Source: Amycolatopsis sp. FDAARGOS 1241 (lineage in GTDB: Bacteria; Actinomycetota; Actinomycetes; Mycobacteriales; Pseudonocardiaceae). From it: a stretch of 64,000 nucleotides of DNA. The stretch lies in contig NZ_CP069526.1 of the NCBI RefSeq assembly GCF_016889705.1, positions 8,708,001 through 8,772,000 of the forward strand. Direction: 5' to 3'. Below the pieces are notes generated by a model. The model was not told where the DNA came from. It saw only the letters and a program-made list of their open reading frames with translations, and did not search any database. The position numbers and the translations under genes are program-made. Positions 50,442 through 59,230 of the stretch are shown one piece after another. Every line of letters starts with the position of its first letter. Position 1 is the stretch's first letter.

Positions 50442-52075
50442 CCGCCACCCGCACCCGGCCGGCGGTGGCCCCGCGCAGCCACGCGCTGGTCGGCACCTGG
50501 CACCTCACGCGCCTGGCTCTGCGCCGCGACCGCGTGCTCCTGCCGATCTGGATCGTGCTGCTCAGCGTCGTCCCGGCGGGCACCGTGTCGAGCTACAACC
50601 AGTTCTACCCGGACGCCGCCAGCCGCGCCGCCCTCACCGCCGGGGCTGCGGCGAACCCGTCGTTCTCGCTGCTCTACGGTCCGGCCTTCGACCTCACGAC
50701 GGCGGGCGGTTTCATCGCCTGGCGCCTGGGCGGGTTCCTCGCACTGCTCATCGGGCTGATGGCCGTTTTCACCGTCACCCGGCACACGCGCGCCGAGGAG
50801 GACACCGGCCGTGCCGAGCTGCTGGCGTCCACTGTGGTCGGTCGCTACGCGGCGCTGACGGCGGCCGTCGCCGTGTCCGGCGCAGCGAGCCTGCTCATCG
50901 GCCTGATCCAGGTCGCCACGATGATCAGCGCGAAGCTGCCGGCTGCCGGTGCGCTCGCCTTCGGCGCGGGCACGGCCGGCGCGGGCCTGGTCTTCACGGC
51001 CGTCGCCGCGGTCGCCGTGCAGCTCGCCGAGTACTCGCGCACCGCCAACGGCATCGGCACCGCGGTGATCGGCGTCGCCTTCCTGCTGCGTGGCGCGGGC
51101 GACTCGACGTCCGACGCGCGCTGGCTCTCGTGGCTCTCGCCGATCGGCTGGGCGCAGCAAACGCGCCCGTTCGCCGGCGAACGCTGGTGGGTGCTCCTGC
51201 TTGCGCTGGCGGCCACCGTCGTCCTCGGCGCCGTCGGCTACGCGCTCCTGCCGCGCCGCGACGTCGGCACGGGCCTGGTGCCGCCGCGGCCCGGCCGGCC
51301 GGCGGCGAAACCGTCGCTGCGCTCGGCGTTCGCGCTCGCGTGGCGGCTGCAGCGCGGTCCGTTGCTGGGCTGGGTCATCGGCTTCGCCGTCGGCGGCGCA
51401 CTGTTCGGTTCGATCGCGAGCGGGATCTCCGGCCTCGTCGGCGACACCGAGCAGACGCGCCAGATCTTCGAGCGGCTCGGCGGTTCCGACGCGATCGTCG
51501 ACGCGTTCCTCGCCGCGATGGTGAGCATGTTCGCCATGCTCAGCTCGCTCTACGGCGTGCAGGCGACGCTGCGGATGCGCAGCGAGGAGACGGGAGTGCG
51601 CTTCGAACCGCTGCTGGCCACCCGCGTCAGCCGGCTGCGGCTGGTCGCGAGCCACCTCGTGTTCGCCTACGCCGGCACGGCGCTGCTCGTGCTCGTCGGC
51701 GGCGTGTTCATGGGGATCTCGCACGGCCTGCGCTCGGGCGCGACGGTCGGCTCCGCGGTCGGCGACCTGCTCACGGCCGTGCTGGTCCAGGTGCCGGCGA
51801 CGTGGGTGATCGTGTCGGTGTGCGTGCTGCTGTTCGGTGTGCTGCCCCGCTTCACCGGCCTCGCGTGGGCAGCCGGCGCGCTGGGACTGCTGATCAGCCT
51901 GTTCGGCCCGGTCGTGAACGCGCCGCAGGCCGTGCTCGACGTCTCGCCCTTCCAGCACCCGCCGAAGATCCCCGGCGCACCGTTCACCGCGACCCCGCTG
52001 GGGTGGCTGCTCGCGGTCGCCGTGGTGGCGCTCGTCGCCGGACTGGCGGGCTGGCGCCGCCGCGACGTCGGCTGA
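50438..52075 (+). CDS. ABC transporter permease (tetronasin-resistance type)
   Basis: A 545-residue permease with two similar halves of six helices each. The elements '[21 protein letters not shown]' (first half) and '[20 protein letters not shown]' (second half) are the paired conserved cytoplasmic loops of TnrB-like polyether or antibiotic exporters. The GTG start overlaps the ATPase stop. Family members give self-resistance to ionophores and related compounds, but many are found far from any biosynthesis cluster, as here. It is probably under control of the divergent MarR/GbsR-type protein. A strong hairpin follows (52083-52140). Confidence 0.88.
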   Translation: MTATRTRPAVAPRSHALVGTWHLTRLALRRDRVLLPIWIVLLSVVPAGTVSSYNQFYPDAASRAALTAGAAANPSFSLLYGPAFDLTTAGGFIAWRLGGFLALLIGLMAVFTVTRHTRAEEDTGRAELLASTVVGRYAALTAAVAVSGAASLLIGLIQVATMISAKLPAAGALAFGAGTAGAGLVFTAVAAVAVQLAEYSRTANGIGTAVIGVAFLLRGAGDSTSDARWLSWLSPIGWAQQTRPFAGERWWVLLLALAATVVLGAVGYALLPRRDVGTGLVPPRPGRPAAKPSLRSAFALAWRLQRGPLLGWVIGFAVGGALFGSIASGISGLVGDTEQTRQIFERLGGSDAIVDAFLAAMVSMFAMLSSLYGVQATLRMRSEETGVRFEPLLATRVSRLRLVASHLVFAYAGTALLVLVGGVFMGISHGLRSGATVGSAVGDLLTAVLVQVPATWVIVSVCVLLFGVLPRFTGLAWAAGALGLLISLFGPVVNAPQAVLDVSPFQHPPKIPGAPFTATPLGWLLAVAVVALVAGLAGWRRRDVG

Positions 52076-52082
52076 GGGACCC

Positions 52083-52140
52083 GCAGGCCGCACCGCTCGG
52101 GAGAGCTGACCGGGGGAATCCCCGGGTGCGTGCGGCCTGC
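52083..52140. terminator. Bidirectional nested hairpin
   Basis: GCAGGCCGCAC pairs perfectly with GTGCGGCCTGC, enclosing a second stem CCGGGG-GAAT-CCCCGG. It lies between the convergent permease stop (52075) and the small membrane protein stop (52143). Confidence 0.75.
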
Positions 52141-52142
52141 AC

Positions 52143-52520
52143 TCACCAGCGCGTCGACGCGTCGTTGGGCACGAACGCCCCCGACGTCGGGCCGAGTGAG
52201 GTGGGCGAGCCGGTTTCGGGGGGAGTGGTTTCGCGGGTCACCAATACCGTCGACGTGGTCGTGCTCGGCCGCGGGCGCGGCTCGGACCGGGTCCGCGACG
52301 GCGACGCGGAGTGCGTGACGGTGACCGGCGGCTGCGGCGAGCCGGTGACCGTGACCGTCACGGGCTGCGCGGGTGGAGGAGTGGGCGGCGGGACCGACGA
52401 ACCGGTCGGCCGCGACGGAGAGTTGCCCGCGACGAGCAGAGCCGCGACGAGCAGGCCGACCGCGAACCCGGCCAGTCCGGTCACGACGACAGAACCCCAG
52501 GTCGGAGTCGTGTTCGACAA
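52143..52520 (-). CDS. Small single-pass membrane protein, Thr/Pro-rich
   Basis: A 125-residue protein with one hydrophobic segment (about residues 10-31: VVVTGLAGFAVGLLVAALLV) followed by an extracellular Pro/Thr/Ser-rich stretch containing 'PVTVTVTGSPQPPVTVT'. It starts with TTG at 52520, supported by GAGGGGG 7 bases upstream. No domain is recognised. It is probably a surface-exposed anchored protein. It stands alone between a terminator and the divergent MFS gene. Confidence 0.6.
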   Translation of the reverse strand: MSNTTPTWGSVVVTGLAGFAVGLLVAALLVAGNSPSRPTGSSVPPPTPPPAQPVTVTVTGSPQPPVTVTHSASPSRTRSEPRPRPSTTTSTVLVTRETTPPETGSPTSLGPTSGAFVPNDASTRW

Positions 52521-52676
52521 ACCGGCACCCCCTCGTCGTGCCGACGCGCAGGTACAAGGCGGAGTCGCGTTGATCTTATGTCCCGTTACAGAACGTGCAA
52601 CTTGAGTTTTCCAGACTCAAGTTTATGGCGAACCGAATAGCATTCCTGCCAAGGTGTCCCGCGTGGCGGACGAGGG

Positions 52677-53908
52677 GTGGCCACCCGCCGCGGTGGCCTG
52701 TTGCGCAAAGCGGATTTCCGGCGGCTCTGGACCGCCGACGTGCTGAGCCAGGTCGGCAGTCGCGTCGACTTCCTGGTGGCGATTCCGCTGCCGGCGGCCA
52801 TCGCCCTGTCGGCTTCGGTCTTCGAGGTCTCGCTGCTGCGGACTCTCGCGACGCTGCCCTACCTCGTGCTCGGCCTGCAGGTCGGCGCGTGGTGCGACCG
52901 CGTCCGGCAGCGGCCCGTCCTCATCGCCACCGACCTCGGTCGCGTGGTGCTCATCGGCTCGATCCCCGTCGCGGCGCTCCGCGGGGCGCTCACGCTCTGG
53001 CACTTGTACGCCGTGGTCCTGCTCGCGGGTGTGTGCGGGGTGTTCTTCGACGTCGCGCACCAGACGTACGTGCCGCACCTCGTCGCCAAAGCCGAACTGC
53101 CCGAGGCCAACGCGAAACTGTGGACCAACGCGTCGATCGCCGCGCTCGCCGGGCCCAGCGCGGCGGGCGTGATCATCCAGTACCTGGGTTACGCGGGCGC
53201 GATGGCCCTCGATGCCCTGTCCTACCTGTGGTCCGCGCTGTGGCTGCGGCGCGTCGAAACCCCCGACGCGCCCGGCGAACGCAGCGGCCGCCGGCTGCGC
53301 CACGAGATCGCGGAGGGCCTGAAAGCCGTGCTCGGCGACGGGTTCGTGCGGGCGAGCACGCTCCACGGCACCGTCACGGGGCTGTTCCAGGCGATGTACC
53401 TGGCGATCAACGTCGTGTTCCTCGTCCGCGAATCGGCCTCTCACCGGTCGAGATCGGCGCCTTGAGCACGCTGGCGCTCACCGGCGCATTGGTCGCGAGC
53501 GTGCTCGCGCGGCGGCTGGCGAGCCGCTTCGGCGCGGCCCGGGCGCTGTGCGGCGCGGCCGTCGTCTACGGCGGCTCGTTCCTGTGCTACGCGTTCACGA
53601 CCCCCGGCTGGGGCCTGACCTGGTACGTCGTCGGCGGCGTCGGGACGAGCTTCGGGATCAGCCTGGTCAACGTGTACTGCGTGAGCTTCCGCCAGGCCGT
53701 GACGCCGCGCCGGCTGCTCGGGCGGGTCACCTCGGTGTCGACGACGCTGATCCGCGGCACGACCCCGCTCGGCATTCTGCTCGGCGGCGTCCTCGCCGGG
53801 GTGACTTCGCTTCGGGCCACGCTGTGCGTCGTCGGCGCCGGGTTGCTGTTGTCCACGGGGATCTTGCTCGCGTCGCCGTTGCGGAAGCTGCGGGACCTGC
53901 CGGATTAG
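52677..53908 (+). pseudogene. MFS transporter, frameshifted
   Basis: An MFS_3-type (macrolide-efflux-like) carrier of about 411 residues split by one missing G. The first part (GGLLRKADFRRLWTADVLSQ .. LVLGLQVGAWCDRVRQRPVL) runs to NVVFLVRES at about 53437. The rest continues one frame over as LSPVEIGALSTLALTGALVA and runs to a normal end at 53908. TCGGCCTC at 53436 would keep the frame as TCGGGCCTC. A similar loss of one G near 52674 may also hide the true start, since the upstream frame VSRVADEG fits onto VATRRG. Otherwise it is well preserved. It would be a drug or siderophore-type exporter. Confidence 0.8.
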
Positions 53909-54444
53909 ACCGTGCGCAGGCCGTCGAGCAGCACACGCACGAGGTGGTGGCTGCCCGGCGAATACCGCTCCACGGCGAGGGCGCCGACGATGAGCGCCCG
54001 CAGGTCGTCGCCGGTGATGTCCGCGCGCACGGCGCCCGCGGCCTGGGCACGCTCGAGCAGCGCCGTGAGGTTGTCGCGGAACTCCGTGCTGATGTCGGCC
54101 TTGTCCGCGGAGGCGGCACCGAGCGCCTCGCAGATGGCGCGGTTGAGGGAGGCCTGCTTGATCACGCGCGTGAAGTAGTCGTAGAACGCCGCGCCCGGGT
54201 CCGCCGCGTCGGCGAGCTCACGCGCCTCGGCCGCGAACTGCGCCAACCGCTCGAGGACCACGGCCTGGAACAGCGCCTCCTTGCTGGGGAAGTGCCGGTA
54301 GACCGTCCCGGCGCCCACGCCGGCCAGCCGCGCGATGTCGTCCAGCGGCACGGCCAGCCCGTCGGCCGCGAACGCCTCCTCGGCCGCCGCCAGCACCCGC
54401 GCCCGGTTCCGCCGCGCGTCGGCGCGCAGCACTGGCTTGTCCAC
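53905..54444 (-). CDS. TetR-family regulator
   Basis: A 179-residue TetR protein: ARVLAAAEEAFAADGLAVPL, DDIARLAGVGAGTVYRHFPS-KEALFQAV is a textbook helix-turn-helix. The C-terminus resembles the TetR_C group of RamR-like proteins. GTG at 54444 has GGAGG 6 bases upstream; a longer open frame is rejected. Its stop overlaps the 3' end of the convergent MFS gene by 4 bases. The target genes are not obvious, because both neighbours are convergent or separated. Confidence 0.87.
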   Translation of the reverse strand: MDKPVLRADARRNRARVLAAAEEAFAADGLAVPLDDIARLAGVGAGTVYRHFPSKEALFQAVVLERLAQFAAEARELADAADPGAAFYDYFTRVIKQASLNRAICEALGAASADKADISTEFRDNLTALLERAQAAGAVRADITGDDLRALIVGALAVERYSPGSHHLVRVLLDGLRTV

Positions 54445-54596
54445 GGGTGCCCTCCTTCGGCTCGTCTCGTCGGAACCGGGTGCACCGTTCCGATTCACCT
54501 TCATTCTTCCCCGGAGTACCCCTGATGAACCGAACCGTGTCCCAAATCTCCCGGGTCGCCGTCGCGGCCCTGACGCCGCCGCGGCGGCGAAGCGGA

Positions 54597-55382
54597 TCAC
54601 GGCGTCGCGGACTGCGACGCCGGAGGCGTGAACAAGCGCTCGACGGTGGCCGTGGTCCAGCCCCACACGCCGGGGACCAGCAGGACGCCGACGACGACGA
54701 AGATCGGGAACACCAAGCGCTTCTCCACCTTTTTACCGGTGCGCAGGCGCAGGGGCTTGGGTGGGCGGATCTCGTACCAGGTCTCCCCCGCGATGGGCAG
54801 GGGGAACAGGAACGGGCAGCCCGACTCGGTCAGGGAGTCGCCGAGGCAGTGGACCAGGCAGCCGGCCGCGACGGCGATGCCGAGCCAGCCCGAGATCTGG
54901 TCCAGCTCGCTCGCGTGGTCCCGCGCGGTGAAGTACCACCAGACGATGGCGCCGGCGCTGACCGGGAGCAACCAGTCGCCCAGGGCGCCTTCGGCGAGCA
55001 ACAGCCCGAAGACCACCACGCCGAACACGGCCCACGGCCCGCCGGCCGCGGTGCCGGCCGAGGTGGCGGCGCCGAGGCCCGCGGCGAACAGCACGGTGTG
55101 GGAGAGGTGGCGGTGCTTGCCGGTCACCTTCTCGTCGCGCGGGCCCTTGGTGAGGGCGTACACGGCGGAGGAGACGCGGCGCAGGAGCCACGAGAGGGCC
55201 TCGGTCAGCCAGCCGAAGATGCGTGACGCGCTGGCGCCGGGGTGGTCGAGATCGGGGAGCAGCGCGAACCCGGCCGTGGTGGCCCCGAAGACCACCGCCT
55301 GGTGCACCGAGCCGGCGCCGACCGCGGGTGCGAGGGCCAGGCCCGCGCACCAGCCGGTCAGGGCGTGTGTGCGCCCCATCAT
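54597..55382 (-). CDS. YdjM-type membrane metal-dependent hydrolase
   Basis: A 261-residue membrane protein of the DUF457/YdjM family. Conserved polar residues sit at helix ends: MMGRTHALTGWCAG (His), GFALLPDLDHPGAS (DxDH), GKHRHLSHTVLF (HRxxSH) and VHCLGDSLTESGCPFLFP (HxxxD). Five or so helices follow. The family is predicted to be a membrane-bound metal hydrolase, induced by DNA damage in E. coli. Two adjacent ATGs begin the frame. It precedes the STAS gene region but is separated from it by 56 bases. Confidence 0.83.
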   Translation of the reverse strand: MMGRTHALTGWCAGLALAPAVGAGSVHQAVVFGATTAGFALLPDLDHPGASASRIFGWLTEALSWLLRRVSSAVYALTKGPRDEKVTGKHRHLSHTVLFAAGLGAATSAGTAAGGPWAVFGVVVFGLLLAEGALGDWLLPVSAGAIVWWYFTARDHASELDQISGWLGIAVAAGCLVHCLGDSLTESGCPFLFPLPIAGETWYEIRPPKPLRLRTGKKVEKRLVFPIFVVVGVLLVPGVWGWTTATVERLFTPPASQSATP

Positions 55383-55438
55383 CGTGGATCTCCCCCAGGT
55401 CGAGAGCGGATTTCAGGTCCGCGCGACCGTATCGGGGA

Positions 55439-55792
55439 TCAGGCGGGCGGTTCCTCCGACACGCTCAGGTGTTCGGCCACTCCCGTGAGCTCGATGACGC
55501 GGCTCACCGCGGAGCTCGGGACGACCGCGAGCTCGACGTCCTGCTCACGGGCCTGCCGCTGGGCGTGCAGGACCACGTTCAACGCCGAGGAGTCGAAGAA
55601 GGTCACCCCGGTGAGGTCGGCCACCACGCGCTGCGAGCTCTTGTCCGCGATCAACCCGGCAAGGGCTTCCTGCAGCTGCGGGCTGGTGAGCAGGTCGAGC
55701 TCACCGTTGACCACCACCCTCGGCTCGGCGGCCTCGGTGTCCAGCGTGATGCCGAACCCGGGAGGGGTGGAGTTCTGGTCGGCTGCGGGCAT
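55439..55792 (-). CDS. STAS-domain anti-sigma factor antagonist
   Basis: A 117-residue RsbV/SpoIIAA-type protein. PRVVVNGELDLLTSPQLQEA is the first strand-helix unit. VVADLTGVTFFDSSALNVVL contains the phosphorylatable Ser in DSS. The C-terminus is ELAVVPSSAVSRVIELTGVAEHL. It would release a sigma factor by binding the RsbW-type kinase when unphosphorylated. The RsbW and SigF genes lie 0.7 kb away. GAGGAGAAA precedes the ATG. The upstream region has a weak SigF-like promoter candidate (GGTTG-N16-CGCGTA, minus strand, near 55829-55855). Confidence 0.87.
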   Translation of the reverse strand: MPAADQNSTPPGFGITLDTEAAEPRVVVNGELDLLTSPQLQEALAGLIADKSSQRVVADLTGVTFFDSSALNVVLHAQRQAREQDVELAVVPSSAVSRVIELTGVAEHLSVSEEPPA

Positions 55793-56024
55793 GCAGTTTC
55801 TCCTCGTCAGGCGCTGCTGCTGCGCCGGTACGCGCCTGTGTCTCAAGCGGCAACCGTTCACGGTTCCAGGCATCTGGAAGGTCCAACCCTAACCCAGCGG
55901 GTGACCGTCGCCGCGTCGGCCGCCACTGTCCCGGAGAACGACACAGGAGGGCAAGAGCCCGAACGGGCGCACGCACAGCGACCCGCGCACCACAAAGGTA
56001 CGCGGGACTGGGTGGGGCTCGGGG

Positions 56025-56333
56025 CTAGGCGGACATCGCCTTGCGCTTGGCGGCGCGACGTTCGCGCATGAACAGCTCACGGCGTTCGATCTCGCCCAGA
56101 CCGCCCCAGATGCCGTAGGGCTCCTGTACCGTCATGGCGTGCTTTCGGCACTGCGCCAGCACGGGGCACGTCTGGCAGATCGCCTTGGCGCGCGACTCAC
56201 GACGCTCGCGGGCAGACCCGCGCTCGTTGTCGGTGTGGAAGAAGAGGCTGCTGTCCGCGCCGCGGCAGGAACCGCGCAGCTGCCACTCCCACTCCTCGGC
56301 GACCACACTGGGCAGCCGGCTCACGTCAGCCAT
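56025..56333 (-). CDS. whiB3: WhiB-family regulator, WhiB3/WhiD-like
   Basis: A 102-residue WhiB protein. It begins MADVSRLPSVVAEEWEWQLR and carries the four cluster cysteines in GSCRGADSSLFFH, AICQTCPVLAQCRKHA, then the beta-turn EPYGIWGGLGEIERREL and a basic C-terminus RERRAAKRK for DNA contact. The 'W.WQLRG.CRG.DSS.FFH' start is that of WhiB3/WhiD rather than WhiB1 or WhiB2. It binds a [4Fe-4S] cluster and works with the principal sigma factor as a redox-responsive regulator. It is divergent from rsbW-sigF, and its upstream region holds a SigF-type promoter on the minus strand. The ortholog name is by similarity only. Confidence 0.85.
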   Translation of the reverse strand: MADVSRLPSVVAEEWEWQLRGSCRGADSSLFFHTDNERGSARERRESRAKAICQTCPVLAQCRKHAMTVQEPYGIWGGLGEIERRELFMRERRAAKRKAMSA

Positions 56334-56374
56334 CTCGTCCCCACCTTTCCCGGGATCAGCACTTCGACCGGTAC

Positions 56375-56430
56375 ATGCCCGCCGGTCGCGCGAATCAAAC
56401 CCGGGTTTGGTTTGCTCACACCCCGGGCAT
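56375..56430. promoter_or_regulatory. Divergent SigF-type promoters abutting in one palindrome
   Basis: Plus strand: GGTTT (56404-56408), 16 bases, GGGCAT (56425-56430), leading to rsbW-sigF. Minus strand: GGTTT (complement of 56397-56401), 16 bases, GGGCAT (complement of 56375-56380), leading to the whiB gene. The two -35 boxes abut inside the perfect palindrome CAAACCCGGGTTTG (56396-56409). The actinobacterial SigF consensus is close to GGTTT-N16-GGGTA. Both genes are thus likely under SigF control. Confidence 0.7.
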
Positions 56431-56484
56431 GAGGTGACCGGGCAGCACAGGACACGGCCGAGTGAGCCGGAGAGAGGACAGCAC

Positions 56485-56901
56485 GTGGAGGACAACGCCC
56501 CGCTCGATCGGGAGGACGCCCAGCTCATCGAGGTGCGGACGGCGGCCATCCCGCACGTGGTGCCCACGTTGCGCACGATCGTCGCGGACATCGCGATGCG
56601 CCAGGACTTCGACCTCGACGCGGTGGAGGACCTGCGGATGGCGGTGGACGAGGCCTGCTCGATGCTGCTCCCCTCCGCTTCCGACGGCAAGCTGACCTGC
56701 GTCTTCTCCTGGATCGAGGGCCGCATCGAGGTGACCGTCTCGGTGCTGGCCGACACCCCGGACCACGGTGACGACACCGGGCTGTCCTGGCAGCTGCTCA
56801 CCGCGCTGGCGACATCGGCGCGCCGCACCGTGACCCCGGCCGACGGCGGTTACCTCTCCCGGGTGCAACTCGTCCGGGAGAGCGAGGTGGCCCGGCCGTG
56901 A
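56485..56901 (+). CDS. rsbW: RsbW-type anti-sigma factor
   Basis: A 138-residue GHKL ATPase of the anti-sigma type: 'LIEVRTAAIPHVVPTLRTIV' and the N-box region AVEDLRMAVDEACSMLLPSA. The Asn expected after DEAC is Met/Leu here, and the G1 box is reduced to VSVLADTPDHGDDTG, so kinase activity may be weak, as in mycobacterial UsfX-type proteins. It overlaps sigF by 4 bases. It should hold SigF inactive and itself be titrated by STAS antagonists such as the one at 55439. GTG at 56485 is preceded by GAGAGGA. Confidence 0.85.
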   Translation: MEDNAPLDREDAQLIEVRTAAIPHVVPTLRTIVADIAMRQDFDLDAVEDLRMAVDEACSMLLPSASDGKLTCVFSWIEGRIEVTVSVLADTPDHGDDTGLSWQLLTALATSARRTVTPADGGYLSRVQLVRESEVARP

Positions 56902-57674
56902 ACACTCCCGCCGATGGCGACGAATCCACTGACGTGGCGTCGCTGTTCGACGAACTGGCCCAGCTGCCCGCGGACGCCCCGCGCCGCGAGGAGATCCGCG
57001 ACCTGCTGGTGCGCGAGCACCTGGAGCTCGCCCGCAACCTCGCGCGGAAGTTCCGCAACCGCGACGAGGCCATGGACGACCTCGTGCAGATCGCGACAGT
57101 CGGCCTCATCCACGCCGTCGACCGCTACGACCCGTCGCAGGGCACGGACTTCCTGGCGTTCGCCGTCCCCACGATCTCGGGTGAGCTTCGCCACCACTTC
57201 CGGGACAACAGCTGGTCGGTGCGGGTGCCGCGGCGGCTCAAGGAGCTCAACGCCACCATTTCCGCCGCGCGCGAGGAGCTCACCGTGCGGCTGTCGCGCG
57301 CGCCGCGCCCGAGTGAGATCGCCCAGCACCTCGGCGTGCCGGTCGAGGACGTCTACGAGGGCCTGCGCGCCGGCCAGGGCCGCTACGGCGCCTCGCTGGA
57401 CAACCTGCTGGAGAACTCGGCGCACACGCGCTTCGGCGCGCCCGACACGAACCTCACGCAGGCGGAGCTGCGCGAGGCGCTGCGGCCCATGTTGGAGAGC
57501 CTGCCGGAGCGCGAACGCAAGATCATCGCGCTGCGGTTCGGGTCGGGGATGAGCCAGTCGGACATCGCCCGGCGCGTGGGTGTTTCGCAGATGCAGGTGT
57601 CCCGTTTGCTCGCGTCGACCTTGAAGAAGCTGCGGACGGGACTGGTCGAGACCGACATCACCGAGGGCACCTGA
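56898..57674 (+). CDS. sigF: SigF/SigB-family stress sigma factor
   Basis: A 258-residue sigma factor of the SigB/F/G family. Region 2 is LVREHLELARNLARKFRNRD, DDLVQIATVGLIHAVDRYDP. Region 3 is RVPRRLKELNATISAAREEL. Region 4 is LESLPERERKIIALRFGSGM, SQSDIARRVGVSQMQVSRLL. Its start overlaps the rsbW stop (GTGA). Expression is probably autoregulated through the GGTTT-N16-GGGCAT promoter in front of rsbW. It directs general stress and late-growth genes in actinobacteria. Confidence 0.92.
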   Translation: MNTPADGDESTDVASLFDELAQLPADAPRREEIRDLLVREHLELARNLARKFRNRDEAMDDLVQIATVGLIHAVDRYDPSQGTDFLAFAVPTISGELRHHFRDNSWSVRVPRRLKELNATISAAREELTVRLSRAPRPSEIAQHLGVPVEDVYEGLRAGQGRYGASLDNLLENSAHTRFGAPDTNLTQAELREALRPMLESLPERERKIIALRFGSGMSQSDIARRVGVSQMQVSRLLASTLKKLRTGLVETDITEGT

Positions 57675-57742
57675 TTCGGGGTCCCCCCGGTTGGGTAGTT
57701 AAGGCGGTGCGAGCAACGGACAGGTCGGGAGGTGTGGACGCC

Positions 57743-58168
57743 ATGACGACGTCGAGGATGCCGACGAGGGGCGGCGCGACAACACCCGCCACGGTGCGTC
57801 TGCGGCTCCCGGACGACGTCACCGCGCCCGCGATCGCCCGCCACGCGGTCTGCGCCGTACTCGCGGACCTGGGCGTGGACCTACCATCGCGAGACGACGT
57901 CCTGCTGGCGACGTCCGAGCTGGTCACCAACGCGTTCGAACACGGGGAGCGGCCCGACCGCCTCGAACTGAAGGTGGCCGAGCACCGGCTGCTGGTGTGC
58001 GTGTTCGACGCGGGCAAGAAGGTGCCCGAGCTGAAGGAGCCCTCGCCGGCGGCGGCGCGCAGCAGGGGCCTGCAGCTGGTCCGCGCGCTATCGGAGGACT
58101 GGGGTTACGAGCGCTGCGAAAGCGGCAAGTACGTGTGGGCGGCATTCGCGGTCACGACCGAGGGCTGA
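57743..58168 (+). CDS. HATPase_c anti-sigma-type protein
   Basis: A 141-residue GHKL ATPase of the RsbW-like group. RLRLPDDVTAPAIARHAVCA is the first helix. LLATSELVTNAFEHGERPDR is the N-box with its Asn intact. CVFDAGKKVPELKEPSPAAA then SRGLQLVRALSEDWGYE form the G1 and G2 regions. It differs from the upstream RsbW by having a complete ATP site. ATG at 57743 lies 10 bases after GGGAGG; a GTG three codons upstream is possible. It follows sigF by 68 bases and may be a second kinase for STAS partners. Confidence 0.85.
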   Translation: MTTSRMPTRGGATTPATVRLRLPDDVTAPAIARHAVCAVLADLGVDLPSRDDVLLATSELVTNAFEHGERPDRLELKVAEHRLLVCVFDAGKKVPELKEPSPAAARSRGLQLVRALSEDWGYERCESGKYVWAAFAVTTEG

Positions 58169-58198
58169 GCCGCCGGGGGCGCGCCTAGGATCGCTCCC

Positions 58199-59179
58199 AT
58201 GGAGACTCGCAAGATCACCCGGCTGGGGCGTGAGGTGTCCGCCGTCGGCCTCGGGTGCTGGCAGCTCGGCGCCGACTGGGGCACCGTCGACGAGGCCGAG
58301 GCCATGGGCGTGCTGCACGCGGCGGCCGACGAGGGCGTCACGTTCTTCGACACCGCCGACGTCTACGGCGACGGCCGCAGCGAGACGCTGGTCGGACGTT
58401 TCCGGCGCGAACGCGGCGACAACGTGTTCGTGGCCACGAAGATGGGCCGCCGCGCCGAGCAGGTGCCGGAGAACTACGTCGAGAAGAACTTCCGCGAGTG
58501 GAACGATCGGTCCCGCCGCAACCTCGGCATGGACACGCTCGACCTCGTGCAGCTGCACTGCCCGCCCACGCCCGTGTATTCGTCCGACGCCGTGTACGAC
58601 GCGCTGGACCGCATGGTCGACGAAGGCCGGATCAACGCCTACGGCGTGAGTGTCGAAACGTGCGACGAGGCCCTGGCCGCGCTGCAGCGGCCGAACGTCG
58701 CGTCCGTCCAGATCATCCTCAACTGCCTGCGCCTCAAGCCGCTCGAGCGCGTGCTGCCCGCCGCGGTCGACGCCGGTGCCGGGATCATCGCGCGCGTACC
58801 GCTCGCGTCGGGCCTGCTGTCCGGCCGCTACACGGCTTCGACGACCTTCGGCAGCGACGATCACCGCACCTTCAACCGCCACGGCGAGGCGTTCGACGTC
58901 GGCGAGACCTTCTCGGGCGTGCCGTTCGAGGTCGGCCTCGAAGCCGTCGAACGGCTGCGCGGGCTGGTGCCCGAGGGGCAGACCCTGGCGCAGTTCGCAC
59001 TGCGGTGGATCCTCGACCAGCTGGGCGTTTCCGTGGTGATCCCGGGCGCGCGCAACGCGGAGCAGGCGCGGGGCAACACCACGGCGGCGGCGCTTGTGCC
59101 CCTGTCGGAAGAAGCGGCGGCGACGGTGCGGGCGACCTACGACGAACTGATCCGGCCGCTGGTGCACGACAAGTGGTGA
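58199..59179 (+). CDS. Aldo/keto reductase
   Basis: A 326-residue (alpha/beta)8 aldo-keto reductase. Catalytic residues: Asp and Tyr in FFDTADVYGDGRSETLVG, Lys in FVATKMGRR, and the His position in LVQLHCPPTPV. The NADPH-binding end is VVIPGARNAEQARGN. It resembles the YajO/Tas-like and general-stress AKR groups. It starts 30 bases after the HATPase gene on the same strand and may belong to the stress operon. It should reduce carbonyl compounds with NADPH. A strong hairpin follows. Confidence 0.9.
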   Translation: METRKITRLGREVSAVGLGCWQLGADWGTVDEAEAMGVLHAAADEGVTFFDTADVYGDGRSETLVGRFRRERGDNVFVATKMGRRAEQVPENYVEKNFREWNDRSRRNLGMDTLDLVQLHCPPTPVYSSDAVYDALDRMVDEGRINAYGVSVETCDEALAALQRPNVASVQIILNCLRLKPLERVLPAAVDAGAGIIARVPLASGLLSGRYTASTTFGSDDHRTFNRHGEAFDVGETFSGVPFEVGLEAVERLRGLVPEGQTLAQFALRWILDQLGVSVVIPGARNAEQARGNTTAAALVPLSEEAAATVRATYDELIRPLVHDKW

Positions 59180-59189
59180 CCCGGTGAAG

Positions 59190-59226
59190 CGGGGGCGTCC
59201 TCGAGTGTTCTGGGAGGACGCCCCCG
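59190..59226. terminator. Bidirectional terminator
   Basis: CGGGGGCGTCCTC pairs perfectly with GAGGACGCCCCCG around an 11-base loop, between the convergent aldo/keto reductase (stop 59179) and 3D-domain protein (stop 59231) genes; TTGTTCATT follows on the plus strand. Confidence 0.8.
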
Positions 59227-59230
59227 TTGT

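Noticed and set aside
54504..54596. Short plus-strand frame MNRTVSQISRVAVAAL.. after the TetR gene
   Set aside because: After a few plausible residues it becomes Arg-rich and runs antisense into the YdjM-type gene; no ribosome site.
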